From positions 1 to 37,732 of the IMG/VR virus record IMGVR_UViG_3300033273_000108: a stretch of 37,732 bases of DNA. One strand, given 5' to 3'. Shown here piece after piece: positions 1 through 7,287 of the stretch. The notes under the pieces are model-generated. The model ran no database searches, was not told the origin of the DNA, and was given only the letters and a program-made list of their open reading frames with translations. The position numbers were made by a program, and so were the translations under genes. Position 1 is the first letter of the stretch; each line of letters opens with the position of its first letter. This DNA is from a virus.

Positions 1-141
1 CAGGCCACCGATTTCATCCACCATGAATTCCAACGCCTAAACGGTTACCGCGTACTCAGCGACGCCATACACGACGCCCTGGTCAAAAAGCAGGGTATCA
101 TCAAGAGTTACTACAAGCGCTACCCCACCGCCAAGATTTAC
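1..141. repeat. Left copy of 141-bp terminal direct repeat
   Basis: Bases 1-141 are identical to 37592-37732. The portal frame continues through the join without interruption. A 141-bp overlap equals a common maximum k-mer used by short-read assemblers, so this is most likely the overlap of a circular assembly and not a biological terminal repeat. The non-redundant genome is then 37,591 bp. Confidence 0.95.
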
Positions 142-1788
142 ACGTTTACGGACCTGTCAGAGGACGAGCTGACACTGCTCACGAGCGACCCCGACGTGCA
201 GATCCTGGAGCAGGAAATGGAAATGCGCATGGAGATGGACGCGATGGGCATGGACATCGAAGCCCCGGTGTTCAGCGTTAAGATTTCGCGCACACAAATG
301 AAAGGCGAGCTTTGTCTGGAGAGCGTCCCACCAGAGGAGCTGTTCGTTAACCGTGACGCGCGCACCATGGAGGACGCCTACATAGTCGCGCACCGCACCG
401 ACATGCGTGCCGGGGATTTGATCCAGATGGGGTTCGACCCTGAAATCGTGCTTAACCTTGACGGGCTGGAAAGCGGCTCGGAGATCACTGAGGTTGAGGT
501 GTTTGCGCGCCAGGGATACGACGAGGATTTCGCTGATGAGAGCGAACAGGATCCCGCAATGAAAAACATCACCGTCACTGAGGCGTACATGCGCATGGAC
601 GTTGACGGGTCTGGCGTCCCGGTTTTGCACAAGTTCCTGTGCGGCGGCACCAAATACGAATTGCTGGATTTCGAGCCAGTCGACGACATTCCCCTGGTTA
701 AGCTGGAGATCGACCCGGAGCCACACAGCTTCTACGGTTCCAGCTTGGCTGAGCTGATCATTGAGGACCAGGACGCCAGCACGGCAATCCTGCGTGGGAT
801 CTTGGATAACGTGGCGTTAACCAACTCCCCTCGCCTGGGCTTCCTGGAGGGGTCCGTAAACGTGGACGACCTGATGAACGCCGAGATCGGCGGCTTGGTC
901 CGCATGCGCCAACCGGGAGCAATCCAGGATTTGGCGGTGCCGTTCACTGCCGGGCAGACACTCAGCGCGCTGACCTACATGGACAAGATGGTTGAGCAGA
1001 AAACGGGCGTCACGCAGAATATTGCGCTAAACCCTGACGCGCTGCAATCGACAACCAAGGCGGCAGTCACGGCGTCAGTCGAAGCGGCCGCGGGTCAGGT
1101 TGAGGTCATGGTGCGTAACCTGGCGGACGGCGTGCGTGACCTCTTCCGGTTGATGCTCAAGCTATCCCACAAGAACATGGACGAGGAGCGCATGATGCGC
1201 ATGAACGGCCAGTTCGTCCCGGTAGACCCGCGGGTCTGGGACGTGGGCATGGACATCACCATCAACGTGGGTCTGGGTACAGGTCGCGAGGATGAGCGCG
1301 TAGCGGCTCTACAACAGGCGCTACAGTTGCAAACGCAAGTTTACCAGCAATACGGCCCCATGAACGGTTTGGTGTCTCTGACCAACATCAGAAACACTCT
1401 GACGGATATGATGGCCGCGGCTGGCGTGCGCAACTCTGACAGATACTTTGCACCGATCAACCAGGAGATCGAGGCGCAGATGCTACAGCTCCAGCAAATG
1501 CAGCAACAACAGCTCGCGCAGCAACAACAGGATCCGAATGCGGCGTACCTACAAGCTGAGCAAATGAAAGCGCAGGCGAAGGTCAGCACCGACATGGCAA
1601 AACTACAGCTCGACGCGCAAAAGGCGATGGCCGAGGATGACCGCGAGCGTGACAAGATGGCCCAGGATTTATTGGTGGATGCAGCCAAGATCGCTGGCCA
1701 GTACGGCACGCAAGTCGACATCGCTCGGGTTAAGGCGGAGCAAGACAAGCTGCGCACCGTTGCCGGGATCGCTCAACAGGGCGCGTGA
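1..1788 (+). CDS. Portal protein (C-terminal part; N-terminus at 37301-37732)
   Basis: This is the dodecameric head vertex protein through which DNA is packaged and ejected. The frame is open from base 1. Joined to the fragment starting at 37301, it gives one 692-aa protein, a usual size for podophage portals. The C-terminal third is helical and very Gln/Met-rich (Q-runs coded near 1485-1535), followed by a charged coiled-coil-like tail, as seen in P22/SU10-type portals. It directly precedes the scaffold and capsid genes and follows the large internal virion protein, the usual head-gene order. The family call rests on overall pattern, length and position; I see no single diagnostic motif. There is no internal stop or frameshift. 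Methionines near 196 are internal. Confidence 0.85.
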   Translation, partial: QATDFIHHEFQRLNGYRVLSDAIHDALVKKQGIIKSYYKRYPTAKIYTFTDLSEDELTLLTSDPDVQILEQEMEMRMEMDAMGMDIEAPVFSVKISRTQMKGELCLESVPPEELFVNRDARTMEDAYIVAHRTDMRAGDLIQMGFDPEIVLNLDGLESGSEITEVEVFARQGYDEDFADESEQDPAMKNITVTEAYMRMDVDGSGVPVLHKFLCGGTKYELLDFEPVDDIPLVKLEIDPEPHSFYGSSLAELIIEDQDASTAILRGILDNVALTNSPRLGFLEGSVNVDDLMNAEIGGLVRMRQPGAIQDLAVPFTAGQTLSALTYMDKMVEQKTGVTQNIALNPDALQSTTKAAVTASVEAAAGQVEVMVRNLADGVRDLFRLMLKLSHKNMDEERMMRMNGQFVPVDPRVWDVGMDITINVGLGTGREDERVAALQQALQLQTQVYQQYGPMNGLVSLTNIRNTLTDMMAAAGVRNSDRYFAPINQEIEAQMLQLQQMQQQQLAQQQQDPNAAYLQAEQMKAQAKVSTDMAKLQLDAQKAMAEDDRERDKMAQDLLVDAAKIAGQYGTQVDIARVKAEQDKLRTVAGIAQQGA

Positions 1789-1797
1789 TTTCACCGA

Positions 1798-1836
1798 TTT
1801 TGGCGTAATCGCGTACCCTTGTGGTAATATTATACC
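1798..1836 (+). promoter_or_regulatory. Putative late promoter, shared-core type
   Basis: TTTTGG (1798-1803, -35-like TTGGCG) is followed after 19 bp by TAATAT (1825-1830) inside the core TGTGGTAATATTATACC. The same 17-bp core occurs at 21217-21234 and 29366-29382, each just ahead of a late gene. The core contains the palindrome TAATATTA and GGTA...TACC arms, so it could also be bound by a regulator. It lies between the portal stop and the next gene's start. Confidence 0.7.
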
Positions 1837-1859
1837 CAACAAGTGATTTGGGTATTCGA

Positions 1860-2102
1860 GTGAGTACAGACATCAGAATAACGGCCGACGAGGCCAAACG
1901 GTTAAAGAACGACACCGCGTTTCAGCGGTTCGTCAACAATGTTCGCGAGCGCCAAAAAGAGGTGTTCGTGACAAGCGCTGCCGAGGAAATTGAGCGGCGT
2001 GAAGAGGCGCACAGTATCATCCGTGCGTTAAACCTGATCGAGGTGAACCTTGACGCTGCAATTGCGGCAGAGACACTGCTAGATCGTAAACAAGGAAGTT
2101 AG
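1860..2102 (+). CDS. Small protein between portal and scaffold, unknown
   Basis: An 80-aa, charged, probably all-helical protein. I chose the GTG at 1860 because it falls just downstream of the promoter core. The in-frame GTG at 1821 lies inside the promoter itself. Position between portal and scaffold is where many podophages carry a short helical protein of unknown role. The sequence has an N-terminal stretch resembling DAFQ-type phage peptides and an acidic centre (EEIERREEAH), but no motif I can name. The stop is four bases before the scaffold GTG, so the two are probably co-translated. Function is not assigned; a head-assembly role is inferred from context only. Confidence 0.65.
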   Translation: MSTDIRITADEAKRLKNDTAFQRFVNNVRERQKEVFVTSAAEEIERREEAHSIIRALNLIEVNLDAAIAAETLLDRKQGS

Positions 2103-2106
2103 GACC

Positions 2107-3096
2107 GTGCAAACGACTGACCAATTAGACGCTGCCGTCGAGCAGCTCATACAAACACCAGACACTACCTCTGATGGTGACACGGGTTCCGACCCGGTAG
2201 ATTTGTTGGACCAAGTGATTGAGCCAACTCAGGAGACTGAGAGCGAAGAATTTGAGGAAGACGAAAACGAGGTAGACGAAAGCCCATCAGACAACATTGA
2301 ATTTGATGGCGAAGATGATGACAGCGACCTGGTAGAGGAAGTTGCTGAAACGGACAATCTCATCCCCGTTAAAGTTAACGGCAAAGAAGAGATGTGGACA
2401 CTGGATCAGCTTAAACAATCTGCGGCAGGCCAAGGGTACATCAACAAGAGAATGCAAGAGGTTGCGCAAGCTGAAAAGCAATACAAGGCGCAGGCTCAAG
2501 CATTAGCCCAGCAGCAAGAACAGGTGCTGGCGTTTTTCCAACAAGCGCAACAAAACGGGGTGCAGGCGCCTACCCCACCGTCAAAAGAGCTATTCGACAC
2601 GGATCCGATTGGATACATGGAGGCCAAGCTGCAATACGACGAGGCCAAGGCGCAATACGACACCCAGATGCAGCAAGTGCAGCAAATGAGGCAACAGCAA
2701 GCCGCTCAGCGTGAGCAGCAAGTTCAAGCCTTTACGCAGCAACAAGCTCAACTCCTCACCGAAAGACTGCCGGAAATCGCGGACCCTCAAAAGGGTGAAG
2801 CAATCAAGGCGGGCCTGATGGAGGTTGGTGATTACTACGGTTTCACCCAGGAGGAGCTGGCAGGCGTCCGTGACCATCGGTACATCTTGGCGATGTACGA
2901 CGCGATGCGTTATCGGCAGCTCGTCAACAAGCGCGGCAAGGCGACCTCACAACCAAACGAGAGCCTTACACCAGTGAAAGCTGGAGCGAAAAAACGTCGC
3001 AACCCTGGAAAAGCAGCAGCTCGCAAAACAGCGCAAACGCGCTTGCAGAAAAGTGGTTCGATCAATGACGCATTGAACCTGATCTTAGACAGCTAA
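2107..3096 (+). CDS. Capsid scaffolding protein
   Basis: A 329-aa protein directly upstream of the major capsid gene. It has the composition typical of phage scaffolds: an extremely acidic N-terminal 80 residues (many Glu/Asp), a long Gln/Ala-rich predicted coiled coil at about residues 110-220, and a very basic C-terminus (KAGAKKRRNPGKAAARK) that would bind the inner face of the capsid protein. The start is GTG at 2107 with AGGA a few bases upstream. The scaffold would template procapsid assembly and leave or be degraded on maturation. The gene ends 20 bp before the capsid start, which has its own AAAGGAG. The family call is by composition and position. Confidence 0.8.
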   Translation: MQTTDQLDAAVEQLIQTPDTTSDGDTGSDPVDLLDQVIEPTQETESEEFEEDENEVDESPSDNIEFDGEDDDSDLVEEVAETDNLIPVKVNGKEEMWTLDQLKQSAAGQGYINKRMQEVAQAEKQYKAQAQALAQQQEQVLAFFQQAQQNGVQAPTPPSKELFDTDPIGYMEAKLQYDEAKAQYDTQMQQVQQMRQQQAAQREQQVQAFTQQQAQLLTERLPEIADPQKGEAIKAGLMEVGDYYGFTQEELAGVRDHRYILAMYDAMRYRQLVNKRGKATSQPNESLTPVKAGAKKRRNPGKAAARKTAQTRLQKSGSINDALNLILDS

Positions 3097-3116
3097 CCCT
3101 TTGAAAGGAGCCTACT

Positions 3117-4067
3117 ATGGCACAGCCAAGTAACACATTTGACAGCTACGATGCTGTCGGCATCAAGGAAGACTTGAAAGACGTAATCTACAACATCTCT
3201 CCTGAAGAGACACCGTTCTACACCAAGTCTCGCAAGACAACCGCGTCAAACACTCTACACGAGTGGCAGACTGACAGCTTACGCGCGTCAGCCGCAAACG
3301 CGCACATTGAAGGTGACGCGACAACCGCGGAAGCACGCACAGCGACAACTCGCTTGGGCAATTACACGCAGATCTTTAAGAACGCTGTGGTCGTTCCAGA
3401 CACCGATGAGGGGCTGGACAAAGCGGGCCGCGCTCGTGAGATGGCGTATCAAATGCTGAAGGTCGCAAAAGAGCAAAAACTCGACATCGAGAAAGCTCTA
3501 TTCGACAATAATGCTCGTGTGGCGGGTAACTCAACGACAGCTCGCGAACTAGCGGGTGCGGGTGCTTGGGTTAACTCAAACACAGCAAACGTCGGCACAG
3601 GCGGTGCGGAGCCAACAGGCGACGGCACGGACGCGCGTACAGACGGCACACAAACAGCATTTGTTCAGGCTGACTTTGACAGCGTAATGCAGTCAATCTG
3701 GGAAGCTGGCGGCGTTCCAGATACTTGCTATCTGTCAGCGTTCCAAATGAATGCGGCGTTGTCGTTCACTGGTAACAACAACCAACGTGCGAACGTGGTT
3801 GCTGGTGACGAGCGTGTCGTTAACTCATTGTCAATTTATCTGACCCCATGGGGCCAGGTGGCATTCCAGCCATCACGTCAGTGTCGTTCACGCGACGTGT
3901 GGATCATGCAAGATGACATGTGGGAAATCGCAGTGTTGCGTCCTACAAAGAACGTCGCTCTTGCTAAAAATGGCGACAACACAACTCGCCAGGTGACCAC
4001 CGAATTGACCATGGTCTGTAAGAATGAGGCTGCAAACGGCCTGATCGCAGACTGCACAACATCATAA
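3117..4067 (+). CDS. Major capsid protein, SU10 type
   Basis: A 316-aa protein forming the icosahedral shell. It has the N-terminal pattern of the SU10-like/DUF5309 HK97-fold capsid family: AxSNTFxSYDxxGIxEDLxDVIYNISPxETPFxT, then a region of regular strands and a C-terminal TELTMVCKNEAANGLI tail. AAAGGAG lies 8 bp upstream of ATG 3117, and this should be among the strongest ribosome sites in the genome. The gene is followed by a GC-rich hairpin (4078-4101), expected where a highly expressed gene is insulated. It sits between the scaffold and small accessory head genes. Confidence 0.92.
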   Translation: MAQPSNTFDSYDAVGIKEDLKDVIYNISPEETPFYTKSRKTTASNTLHEWQTDSLRASAANAHIEGDATTAEARTATTRLGNYTQIFKNAVVVPDTDEGLDKAGRAREMAYQMLKVAKEQKLDIEKALFDNNARVAGNSTTARELAGAGAWVNSNTANVGTGGAEPTGDGTDARTDGTQTAFVQADFDSVMQSIWEAGGVPDTCYLSAFQMNAALSFTGNNNQRANVVAGDERVVNSLSIYLTPWGQVAFQPSRQCRSRDVWIMQDDMWEIAVLRPTKNVALAKNGDNTTRQVTTELTMVCKNEAANGLIADCTTS

Positions 4068-4077
4068 TTGATGCTTT

Positions 4078-4105
4078 TGAGGGGGCCACTCGGCCCCTTC
4101 ATTTA
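4078..4105 (+). terminator. Hairpin after the capsid gene
   Basis: A 10-bp stem with one G-U pair, TGAGGGGGCC (4078-4087) and GGCCCCTTCA (4092-4101), closes the tetraloop ACTC. Only a weak T-rich stretch (TTTAC) follows, so it may be a partial terminator or an mRNA-stabilizing hairpin that raises capsid expression over the downstream genes. Confidence 0.7.
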
Positions 4106-4129
4106 CAACTACTAGACACAAGGTGAGAC

Positions 4130-4411
4130 ATGGTAAAAATCATAGTAAATGTCGGGAACGTCTACACCTCTAAAGGCAAACTATTCAGAGGCGACACGGC
4201 GGATCTGCCGGAGACAGAAATCAACGAAATCAACGCCATCCGTGAGGACGCTTTGTCGAAGGTGCAAGCCAAGGCAGCTCCGAAGCGCGCACGCAAGGCG
4301 AACGGTCAGCTCCAGGCTGACGACCCCTCCACCCCGGACGTCAACGAGGCGTGGGCTGGAGGCAAGGCACCAGCAAAGAAAAAGGCGAAATCGAATGGCC
4401 GGGCAAAATAA
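4130..4411 (+). CDS. Small basic-tailed head-region protein
   Basis: A 93-aa protein. The first 35 residues (MVKIIVNVGNVYTSKGKLFRG...DLPE) read like a short beta-rich domain common after phage capsid genes. The remainder is a Lys/Ala/Arg-rich tail of low complexity. It follows the capsid terminator with a GGTGAG-type ribosome site. The position suggests a minor head or decoration role, but there is no recognizable domain. The stop overlaps the next start by 17 bp. Confidence 0.7.
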   Translation: MVKIIVNVGNVYTSKGKLFRGDTADLPETEINEINAIREDALSKVQAKAAPKRARKANGQLQADDPSTPDVNEAWAGGKAPAKKKAKSNGRAK

Positions 4412-4697
4412 TCAGATCGACGAAAAGGTCACGTTTGACGACGACCAGATGATCATTAAACGCACGTTCAGCATGGATGAGACGCTGAAGGATGCGCAGT
4501 ACGCCCGTGAGCGGTCCATGAACGCGTTTGCGTCGGACTGGAAGCACGTCGGCGACATACACCCGGCAATGCTTACAAACTGGCTCAAGGAGGCTGGCGT
4601 GAGCTGGAGCGACACCGAGGCCGTCAAGGATGTCATCAAGAAAAAGCTGATGTCCGGCGAATTCGCAAAACTACGAGACTGGGAGGGCACCTACTGA
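4395..4697 (+). CDS. Hypothetical 100-aa protein downstream of capsid
   Basis: Soluble, acidic, mainly helical protein without transmembrane segments. ATG 4395 was preferred to the longer frame starting at 4149, because the upstream part is only the shadow of the 4130 gene. It overlaps that gene by 17 bp, and its own stop overlaps the next ATG (TGATG), so translation is coupled in both directions. Notable segments are KVTFDDDQMIIKRTFSMDE at the start and W-rich ends (SDWKH, TNWLKEAGVSW, LRDWEGTY). No family recognized. It may belong to the head module or be the first gene of the lysis block. Confidence 0.7.
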   Translation: MAGQNNQIDEKVTFDDDQMIIKRTFSMDETLKDAQYARERSMNAFASDWKHVGDIHPAMLTNWLKEAGVSWSDTEAVKDVIKKKLMSGEFAKLRDWEGTY

Positions 4698-4891
4698 TGG
4701 ATAAGCGCACCGTGGCATCCGCTCACACTCGGATCGACAACATAGAGAAAGAGCTGGTCGCAGTAAAAACTGAGGTGCGGATTCAGTTCAAAGAGGTGTT
4801 TACCAGGGTAAAGCGCATCGAGAGCATCCTGGTCGCCGCGGCTGGCACCATTATCGCAATGCTCGTGGCGGTGCTGATGAAAATGGGGTGA
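4697..4891 (+). CDS. XhlA-like small membrane protein (holin accessory)
   Basis: A 64-aa protein with an N-terminal amphipathic coiled coil (about residues 5-42, with regular hydrophobic spacing) and one C-terminal transmembrane helix (ILVAAAGTIIAMLVAVLM). This architecture matches hemolysin XhlA-type proteins, which assist phage holins at the inner membrane. It opens a run of membrane genes that ends in the endolysin at 6194, supporting a lysis role. TGATG overlap with the preceding gene. The assignment is by architecture; a tail- or head-associated membrane protein cannot be excluded. Confidence 0.65.
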   Translation: MDKRTVASAHTRIDNIEKELVAVKTEVRIQFKEVFTRVKRIESILVAAAGTIIAMLVAVLMKMG

Positions 4892-4895
4892 TGCC

Positions 4896-5372
4896 ATGGA
4901 TCCGGTGAGCTGCGTTGCATTGGCCACAGGCGCTTTTAAGACGCTCCGCGCCGCCATATCTACCGGGAAGGACATTCAGTCTATGGGCGGCACCCTAGCG
5001 ACCTGGGGCAAGGCGTTCAGCGATTTCCAAAAGATAGAAGAGCGATCAAAGAACCCGCCCTGGTGGGAAAAGACGTTCAAAGGGTCAGACGAAGAAAACG
5101 CGGTTCTCATTTGGAACCAACGCCGTAAATTTGATGAAATGCGAAAATCCATCAAGGATGAAATTTCTTTCATTTACGGTCCCTCGGCATGGGAGGAGGT
5201 TTTGCGCATTGAGGCGGAGCAGCGCCGGATCCGCAAAGAGCAAGCCTACAAGAAACAAGAATTCATCGACAATTGCATCAACTGGACCGTCGGCATTGTG
5301 GCGTTCTTGGTGGGCGGCGTCATCCTGGCGTTCATGATTTGGTTGGTCGGCAAGGCCCGGGGGCGCTGGTAA
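4896..5372 (+). CDS. C-terminally anchored membrane protein, lysis region
   Basis: A 158-aa protein. Residues 1-50 are mixed and mildly hydrophobic. Residues about 50-120 are highly charged and helical (DEENAVLIWNQRRKFDEMRKS). A single strong transmembrane helix follows near residues 128-152 (GIVAFLVGGVILAFMIWLVG), ending in a short basic tail. The N-terminus has no typical signal peptide. It lies between an XhlA-like protein and two holin-like proteins. A spanin- or antiholin-like role is possible but not shown by any motif. The stop overlaps the next start (TAATG). Confidence 0.7.
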   Translation: MDPVSCVALATGAFKTLRAAISTGKDIQSMGGTLATWGKAFSDFQKIEERSKNPPWWEKTFKGSDEENAVLIWNQRRKFDEMRKSIKDEISFIYGPSAWEEVLRIEAEQRRIRKEQAYKKQEFIDNCINWTVGIVAFLVGGVILAFMIWLVGKARGRW

Positions 5373-5548
5373 TGATCTACGTTTTAGTCTTCATCCAATA
5401 CATGCCCACGGCGATGCTGAAATACTACCAGATCGGGCCGTCATACACGACGCTGGAAGAGTGCGAGCAGGAACGGCGTAAAGCCAAAGAAAACCTAATC
5501 ATCCACAACAGTCAGGCGGTCGCATGCCTTGAGGTTGCTGGAAATTAA
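5372..5548 (+). CDS. Small Cys-containing protein, unknown
   Basis: A 58-aa protein with a moderately hydrophobic N-terminus (MIYVLVFIQYMPTAML), then a short region with two cysteines about 25 residues apart (LEECEQERRKAKENL...AVACLEV). Layout and Cys spacing resemble the leftward product at 6618-6842, so they may be related. The hydrophobic start could be a signal or a buried strand. Start ATG 5372 overlaps the previous stop. Function unknown. Confidence 0.6.
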   Translation: MIYVLVFIQYMPTAMLKYYQIGPSYTTLEECEQERRKAKENLIIHNSQAVACLEVAGN

Positions 5549-5648
5549 ACCCGGCCGCTGGGCCGTATACGACAAGGCTGGGCGCGTGGTGATCATCACG
5601 ACCAGCAAGAGAATAGCGGAGGTTCTGCATGAACGAGTTAATACCTGA
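5535..5648 (+). CDS. Putative 37-aa protein with TTG start
   Basis: The frame reads LEIKPGRWAVYDKAGRV and then VIITTSKRIAEVLHERVNT before TGA. This is a well-balanced small-domain sequence and not a random shadow. It fills the otherwise empty gap between two genes, overlapping the upstream one by 14 bp and the downstream one by 20 bp. There is no ATG or GTG in a suitable place; TTG 5535 follows a GAGG. Strand-turn-strand-helix pattern predicted. Function unknown. Confidence 0.5.
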   Translation: MLEIKPGRWAVYDKAGRVVIITTSKRIAEVLHERVNT

Positions 5649-5856
5649 CAAGATGGCCTACCAGGTCAATAAGCGGCGCATGGCGTGGTCTGCGCTGGGC
5701 ATGATGATTATCACCACCATAGCGACGATTATCGACCCACAGAGGATGGCTGGCGCCGAGAGTGTACTGATGACCCAATACATCGCGTTGAGCGGCCTGG
5801 TGGGCGCTTATTTCGCGCTGAGCAAGGTCACAAGCAGCGGGAGTAGCAGCTCATGA
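5629..5856 (+). CDS. Holin-like protein with two transmembrane helices
   Basis: A 75-aa protein. It has a cytoplasmic basic N-terminus (KMAYQVNKRRMAW), a first transmembrane helix around residues 20-38 (LGMMIITTIATII), and a second around 46-65 (YIALSGLVGAYFALS). It ends in a serine-rich tail. Size and topology fit small phage holins, which make lesions that release or activate the endolysin. GGAGG lies upstream of ATG 5629. It overlaps the next holin-like gene by ATGA, and the endolysin follows two genes later. Confidence 0.7.
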   Translation: MNELIPDKMAYQVNKRRMAWSALGMMIITTIATIIDPQRMAGAESVLMTQYIALSGLVGAYFALSKVTSSGSSSS

Positions 5857-6197
5857 TCGGTCAAATCGTATCGGCCATTGGCGGTCTGGCCACGTCGTAC
5901 ATTGACGGAAAGACAGCTATTCAGAAAGCGAACGCGGAAATCAAGCTGAAGCAAGCGACAGGAGAAATTGACTGGGAGCAGGCGGCCATCGAGGCCAGTA
6001 AGGACAGTTGGAAAGATGAATTATGGACAATTGTTTTCGTGCTTATTCTTGCTGCTAATTTTATTCCCGCTCTTCAAGACACCATGGCGCGAGGATTTGC
6101 AAACCTTGAGACTACCCCCCTCTGGGTTCAGTGGGGCATGTATGCGTCGATTGCCGCCAGCTTTGGCATAAGAACCGTAAGAGGATTTAAGAAATGA
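5853..6197 (+). CDS. 3TM holin-like protein (GTA holin family)
   Basis: A 114-aa protein that begins MIGQIVSAIGGLATSYIDGKTAIQKA and has a charged helical segment with KQATGEIDWEQAAIEAS. Two hydrophobic stretches follow, at about 58-74 (LWTIVFVLILAANFIPAL) and 91-105 (VQWGMYASIAASFGI). The layout matches the family called holin of 3TMs for gene-transfer release, common in alphaproteobacterial phages and gene transfer agents. It is directly upstream of, and overlaps (ATGA), the endolysin gene. It is the better candidate for the main holin of the two in this cassette. Confidence 0.75.
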   Translation: MIGQIVSAIGGLATSYIDGKTAIQKANAEIKLKQATGEIDWEQAAIEASKDSWKDELWTIVFVLILAANFIPALQDTMARGFANLETTPLWVQWGMYASIAASFGIRTVRGFKK

Positions 6198-6652
6198 GTG
6201 AATTCAAACTAAGCCGCCGGAGCCTCGACAGGCTGACGGGCGTGGATGAGCGCATGGTCGCCGTGGTTAAGCACGCGATCACCGCCACCAAGACAGATTT
6301 CGGCGTTATTCAGGGTTTGCGCACCTTGGAGCAGCAAAAGGAGCTGGTCGCGAAGGGTGCCAGCCAAACGATGAAATCAAAGCACCTGGACGGCCTCGCT
6401 GTCGACCTGATGGCCTACATCAACGGCCGCGGATCCTGGGAGCTTAACCTATACGACGACCTGGCCGACGCCATGAAAGAGGGCGCGAACATGGTTGGCT
6501 GTAAGGTGCGCTGGGGCGCCGCCTGGCACATAGACAACATCGGTGACTGGGACGGCACCGCGGAGGACGCGATGAACGCCTACATCGACCTGCGTCGCTC
6601 CCAGTGTCGCCGACCGTTTATTGACGGTCCACATTTTGAGCTGATGGTCTGA
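6194..6652 (+). CDS. M15-family peptidase endolysin
   Basis: A 152-aa single-domain peptidoglycan peptidase of the VanY/L-Ala-D-Glu carboxypeptidase (M15) type. It carries the metal-site signature SKHLDGLAVDL with His64 and Asp71 as zinc ligands, and a second part DGPHFEL with His147 as the third ligand. R43 in GLRTLEQQ is the usual substrate-side arginine position. It cleaves the peptide stem of peptidoglycan to lyse the host. There is no signal peptide, so export depends on the adjacent holins. ATGA overlap with the holin gene. Its last 35 bp overlap, tail to tail, a gene on the other strand. Confidence 0.9.
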   Translation: MSEFKLSRRSLDRLTGVDERMVAVVKHAITATKTDFGVIQGLRTLEQQKELVAKGASQTMKSKHLDGLAVDLMAYINGRGSWELNLYDDLADAMKEGANMVGCKVRWGAAWHIDNIGDWDGTAEDAMNAYIDLRRSQCRRPFIDGPHFELMV

Positions 6653-6842
6653 GTTTAGGCCGGATGCTTTGCGACAGTTGCCCGGTGTTGATGCAGTACG
6701 CGTCGGCGCCGAGCATGTCGATCAGCGGCTCGTTTGCCCGGATCGCAACCTGGCATTGCTCCGAGGTTTCCAATAGGAACGTGCGTTCAATTGGGTGGCC
6801 CTGGATCGCATATGAAATCAGGAAAATGTGAAAAAATTGCAT
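6618..6842 (-). CDS. Small Cys-containing protein, end of leftward operon
   Basis: A 74-aa product starting at ATG 6842, which has AGGGAG 8 bp upstream; the longer in-frame start at 6902 has no such site. It has a hydrophobic N-terminus (MQFFHIFLISYAIQG), then ERTFLLETSEQCQVAIRA and DAYCINTGQ, with cysteines about 25 residues apart. The pattern resembles the rightward protein at 5372. The last 35 bp overlap the endolysin gene in the opposite orientation. Function unknown; the start could be a signal peptide. Confidence 0.6.
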   Translation of the reverse strand: MQFFHIFLISYAIQGHPIERTFLLETSEQCQVAIRANEPLIDMLGADAYCINTGQLSQSIRPKLRPSAQNVDRQ

Positions 6843-6877
6843 TTGTAGCTCCCTTGGTTTTTTAGTAAAAATTGCGG

Positions 6878-6950
6878 GCGGGCCACGGTGACGTAATAAC
6901 ATATGTATATACGTCCGCCAGAGCTATCCCCGACGCTAGTCGTGGCCCGC
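6878..6950. repeat. 10-bp perfect inverted repeat around a smaller dyad
   Basis: GCGGGCCACG at 6878-6887 is exactly complementary to CGTGGCCCGC at 6941-6950. The 53-bp interval holds a 24-bp imperfect palindrome centred on CATATG (6891-6914) and a small CGAC/GTCG stem. It fills the only gap between genes in this part of the leftward operon. On the minus strand it is followed by AATTTTT. It could be a structured RNA, an attenuator/terminator ahead of the 6842 gene, or a protein binding region. Confidence 0.6.
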
Positions 6951-6954
6951 ACGA

Positions 6955-7287
6955 TCACTTTGTATTTCGCGGCAACTTATGATCCCGGATGTATGTCTTG
7001 ATGGCTGGCTCAGTCAGCTCCAGGCAATACGCAATCGTGCTTACATTCATGCCGATCAGCATCATGCGGTTCACGATTTTTGCATTCTTTGGCATACGCA
7101 ACGGCACCGGGTGTCTCCTTCTCGTTGGCGATTTGGGGTGAGCCTTGTCGACGGCTTTCTGTTCCACCTTCTTTTTCAACTCTTGAAATTTCTTTTGATC
7201 GCGTTGCAGCTCGTGCATCGCGTCGAGTTCTTTCATGGTGGGCGGTCGACCTATCGTTTTTGTAAACGCGTCAACCAGTTTAACCAT
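6955..7287 (-). CDS. Helix-turn-helix protein, unknown target
   Basis: A 110-aa basic protein. The N-terminal half is helical and charged (GRPPTMKELDAMHELQRDQKKFQELKKKVEQK), then a basic linker (SPTRRRHP). A C-terminal helix-turn-helix-like segment lies at about residues 72-106 (VNRMMLIGMNVSTIAYCLELTEPAIKTYIRDHKLP), in the style of regulators that sense nothing and bind DNA through a short HTH. It overlaps the upstream gene by 8 bp. It is followed by the inverted repeat at 6878-6950, a possible target. Family unknown. Confidence 0.65.
   Translation of the reverse strand: MVKLVDAFTKTIGRPPTMKELDAMHELQRDQKKFQELKKKVEQKAVDKAHPKSPTRRRHPVPLRMPKNAKIVNRMMLIGMNVSTIAYCLELTEPAIKTYIRDHKLPRNTK

Noticed and set aside
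1821-1859. GTG 1821 as start of the small gene after the portal
   Set aside because: It lies inside the promoter core, upstream of any likely transcript start. GTG 1860 is the first usable start.
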